Source of the DNA: Atribacterota bacterium | GTDB taxonomy: Bacteria > Atribacterota > Phoenicimicrobiia > Phoenicimicrobiales > Stramentimicrobiaceae | DNA length: 42,460 nt | NCBI GenBank assembly: GCA_028717805.1 | Contig: JAQUNC010000019.1 | Location: 1 to 42,460 of the forward strand | Reading direction: 5' to 3' | In this document: one piece after another, positions 41,971 to 42,460 of the stretch | Position numbering within the stretch: the first letter of the stretch is position 1 | Layout of the letters: every line of letters starts with the position of its first letter | Translations under genes and position numbers: made by a program | The notes under the pieces: generated by a model | What the model was told of the DNA's origin: nothing | What the model saw: the letters and a program-made list of their open reading frames with translations, nothing else | The model's database searches: none

Positions 41971-42460
41971 TTATTTAGTAAGAGCTTCAAACCCGGCAAC
42001 AATGTCCAGCAACTCTTCGGTAATTGAATCCTGTCTTTGCTTATTAAACTGGGCATTCAGCTCTTCTAATTGTTCTTCAATATTCTGCTCTGCCTTGCGC
42101 ATGGCAATAAGTCTGCTGGCATTTTCACTGGCCATTGATTCAATGAACGCTTTATAGAGCGAAATATAGAAATACTGGCGGATAACCAGGTTAAACAAAG
42201 TGTCAGCTGGGATAGTATACAATGGTATGGAACGGGAAGGCCATTGCTTTGCTACCAACTCCCTGAGCCAATCAGGGTCTAAAGGATATAACTGAAAATG
42301 ACCTGGTTTAAAAGAAGAACTGCTTGTTGGACGGTTAAAAAAAAGATGGATATGTGATACCCTTTTCTGGAAACGCCATTTTTCTATTATTAAGAGTACC
42401 TCTTGAATGGTACTATCCAGATTATAGCGAAAATTAGGAAAATCAAGCTTATAATTTGTC
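41971..42460 (-). CDS. F-type ATPase gamma subunit, 3' part (runs off the edge)
   Basis: The open frame covers the last 162 codons of a gamma subunit and continues beyond the right edge. Visible segments are IHLFFNRPTSSSSFKPGHFQ, ASENASRLIAMRKAEQNIEE and the C-terminal RQDSITEELLDIVAGFEALT. The C-terminal helix contacts the beta barrel. Typical gammas end ARQASITQEIxEIVxG, whereas the ELLDIVAGFEAL form and the lack of a following atpD resemble the alternate F1Fo (N-ATPase) operons, where gamma is the last gene. It is followed 49 bases later by the copper ATPase gene. Confidence 0.85.
   Translation of the reverse strand, partial: TNYKLDFPNFRYNLDSTIQEVLLIIEKWRFQKRVSHIHLFFNRPTSSSSFKPGHFQLYPLDPDWLRELVAKQWPSRSIPLYTIPADTLFNLVIRQYFYISLYKAFIESMASENASRLIAMRKAEQNIEEQLEELNAQFNKQRQDSITEELLDIVAGFEALTK

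Noticed and set aside
1-42460. CRISPR array, phage structural genes or a complete insertion sequence
   Set aside because: I saw no regularly spaced direct repeats, no cas genes, no transposase other than the recombinase fragment, and no phage morphogenesis genes.

Overview
The window is AT-rich DNA from a bacterium with a strictly anaerobic, fermentative-looking gene set. It has two different 2-oxoacid:ferredoxin oxidoreductases (a four-subunit Por and a single-chain NifJ), endonuclease III and other iron-sulfur proteins, an EFR1-type ferredoxin, and a DHOD-like protein beside NifJ. It also has a long SRP RNA with an Alu domain, Lgt, MurD, and an F-type ATPase gamma chain that resembles the alternate (N-ATPase) type. 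The order tadA / tRNA-Ser / SRP RNA / dnaX / ybaB / recR, with pdxST close by, is the one known from Bacillus subtilis and relatives. The organism is therefore Firmicutes-like in layout. The DUF3798 transporter would also fit lineages such as Atribacterota or Thermotogota. No 16S rRNA is present, so I cannot place it firmly.

Layout, left to right. (1) 1-8.1 kb, core block on the minus strand: a promoter and structured RNA at the left edge, pdxS-pdxT (PLP synthase), then a tight run read right to left: tRNA-Ser(GGA), SRP RNA, dnaX, ybaB, recR, porG, porD, porA, porB, ending at a strong hairpin at 1880-1918. dnaX carries an A-AAA-AAG slippery site followed by a -1 frame stop two codons later, as in E. 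coli dnaX. (2) 8.1-19.0 kb, accessory block between two tRNA-Ser genes whose 3' ends are identical over 35 bp. It holds nth, a flavodoxin-like protein, DUF3795 proteins with a HEAT-repeat partner, a methyltransferase-like membrane protein, a YbaK-like deacylase, EFR1, RibD-like, OsmC, PhzF, DUF1801 and isochorismatase-family proteins. It also holds several broken genes (cupin, DUF3795, E2 acyltransferase, tyrosine recombinase), an XRE regulator and three copies of a palindromic repeat. It interrupts the tadA-to-SRP RNA synteny and looks like a decaying island. (3) 19.1-20.9 kb: tadA, tRNA-Arg(ACG) and a divergent acyl-ACP thioesterase with good promoters between them.

(4) 20.9-29.5 kb: an ABC import locus on the minus strand. 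Two tandem DUF3798 periplasmic proteins each have a strong promoter, a long leader and a terminator hairpin. They are followed by a double-domain ATPase, two permeases and an M24 (Xaa-Pro-type) peptidase. The arrangement suggests import and hydrolysis of a peptide-like or amide substrate, which is not known. (5) 29.7-35 kb: murD on the plus strand, converging on a minus-strand run with a proteasome-beta-like Ntn hydrolase, two membrane proteins (one DUF1461), a nitroreductase and lgt. A 26-codon membrane ORF overlaps the end of lgt. (6) 35.1-42.46 kb: the DHOD-like protein with nifJ, a Cu(+)-type P-ATPase, and the 3' part of an ATPase gamma gene running off the right edge.

The observations most worth a second look are the proteasome-like Ntn hydrolase operon, the duplicated DUF3798 transporter locus with its mosaic paralogues, the dnaX frameshift signal, and the island between tRNA-Ser genes with its palindromic repeats.
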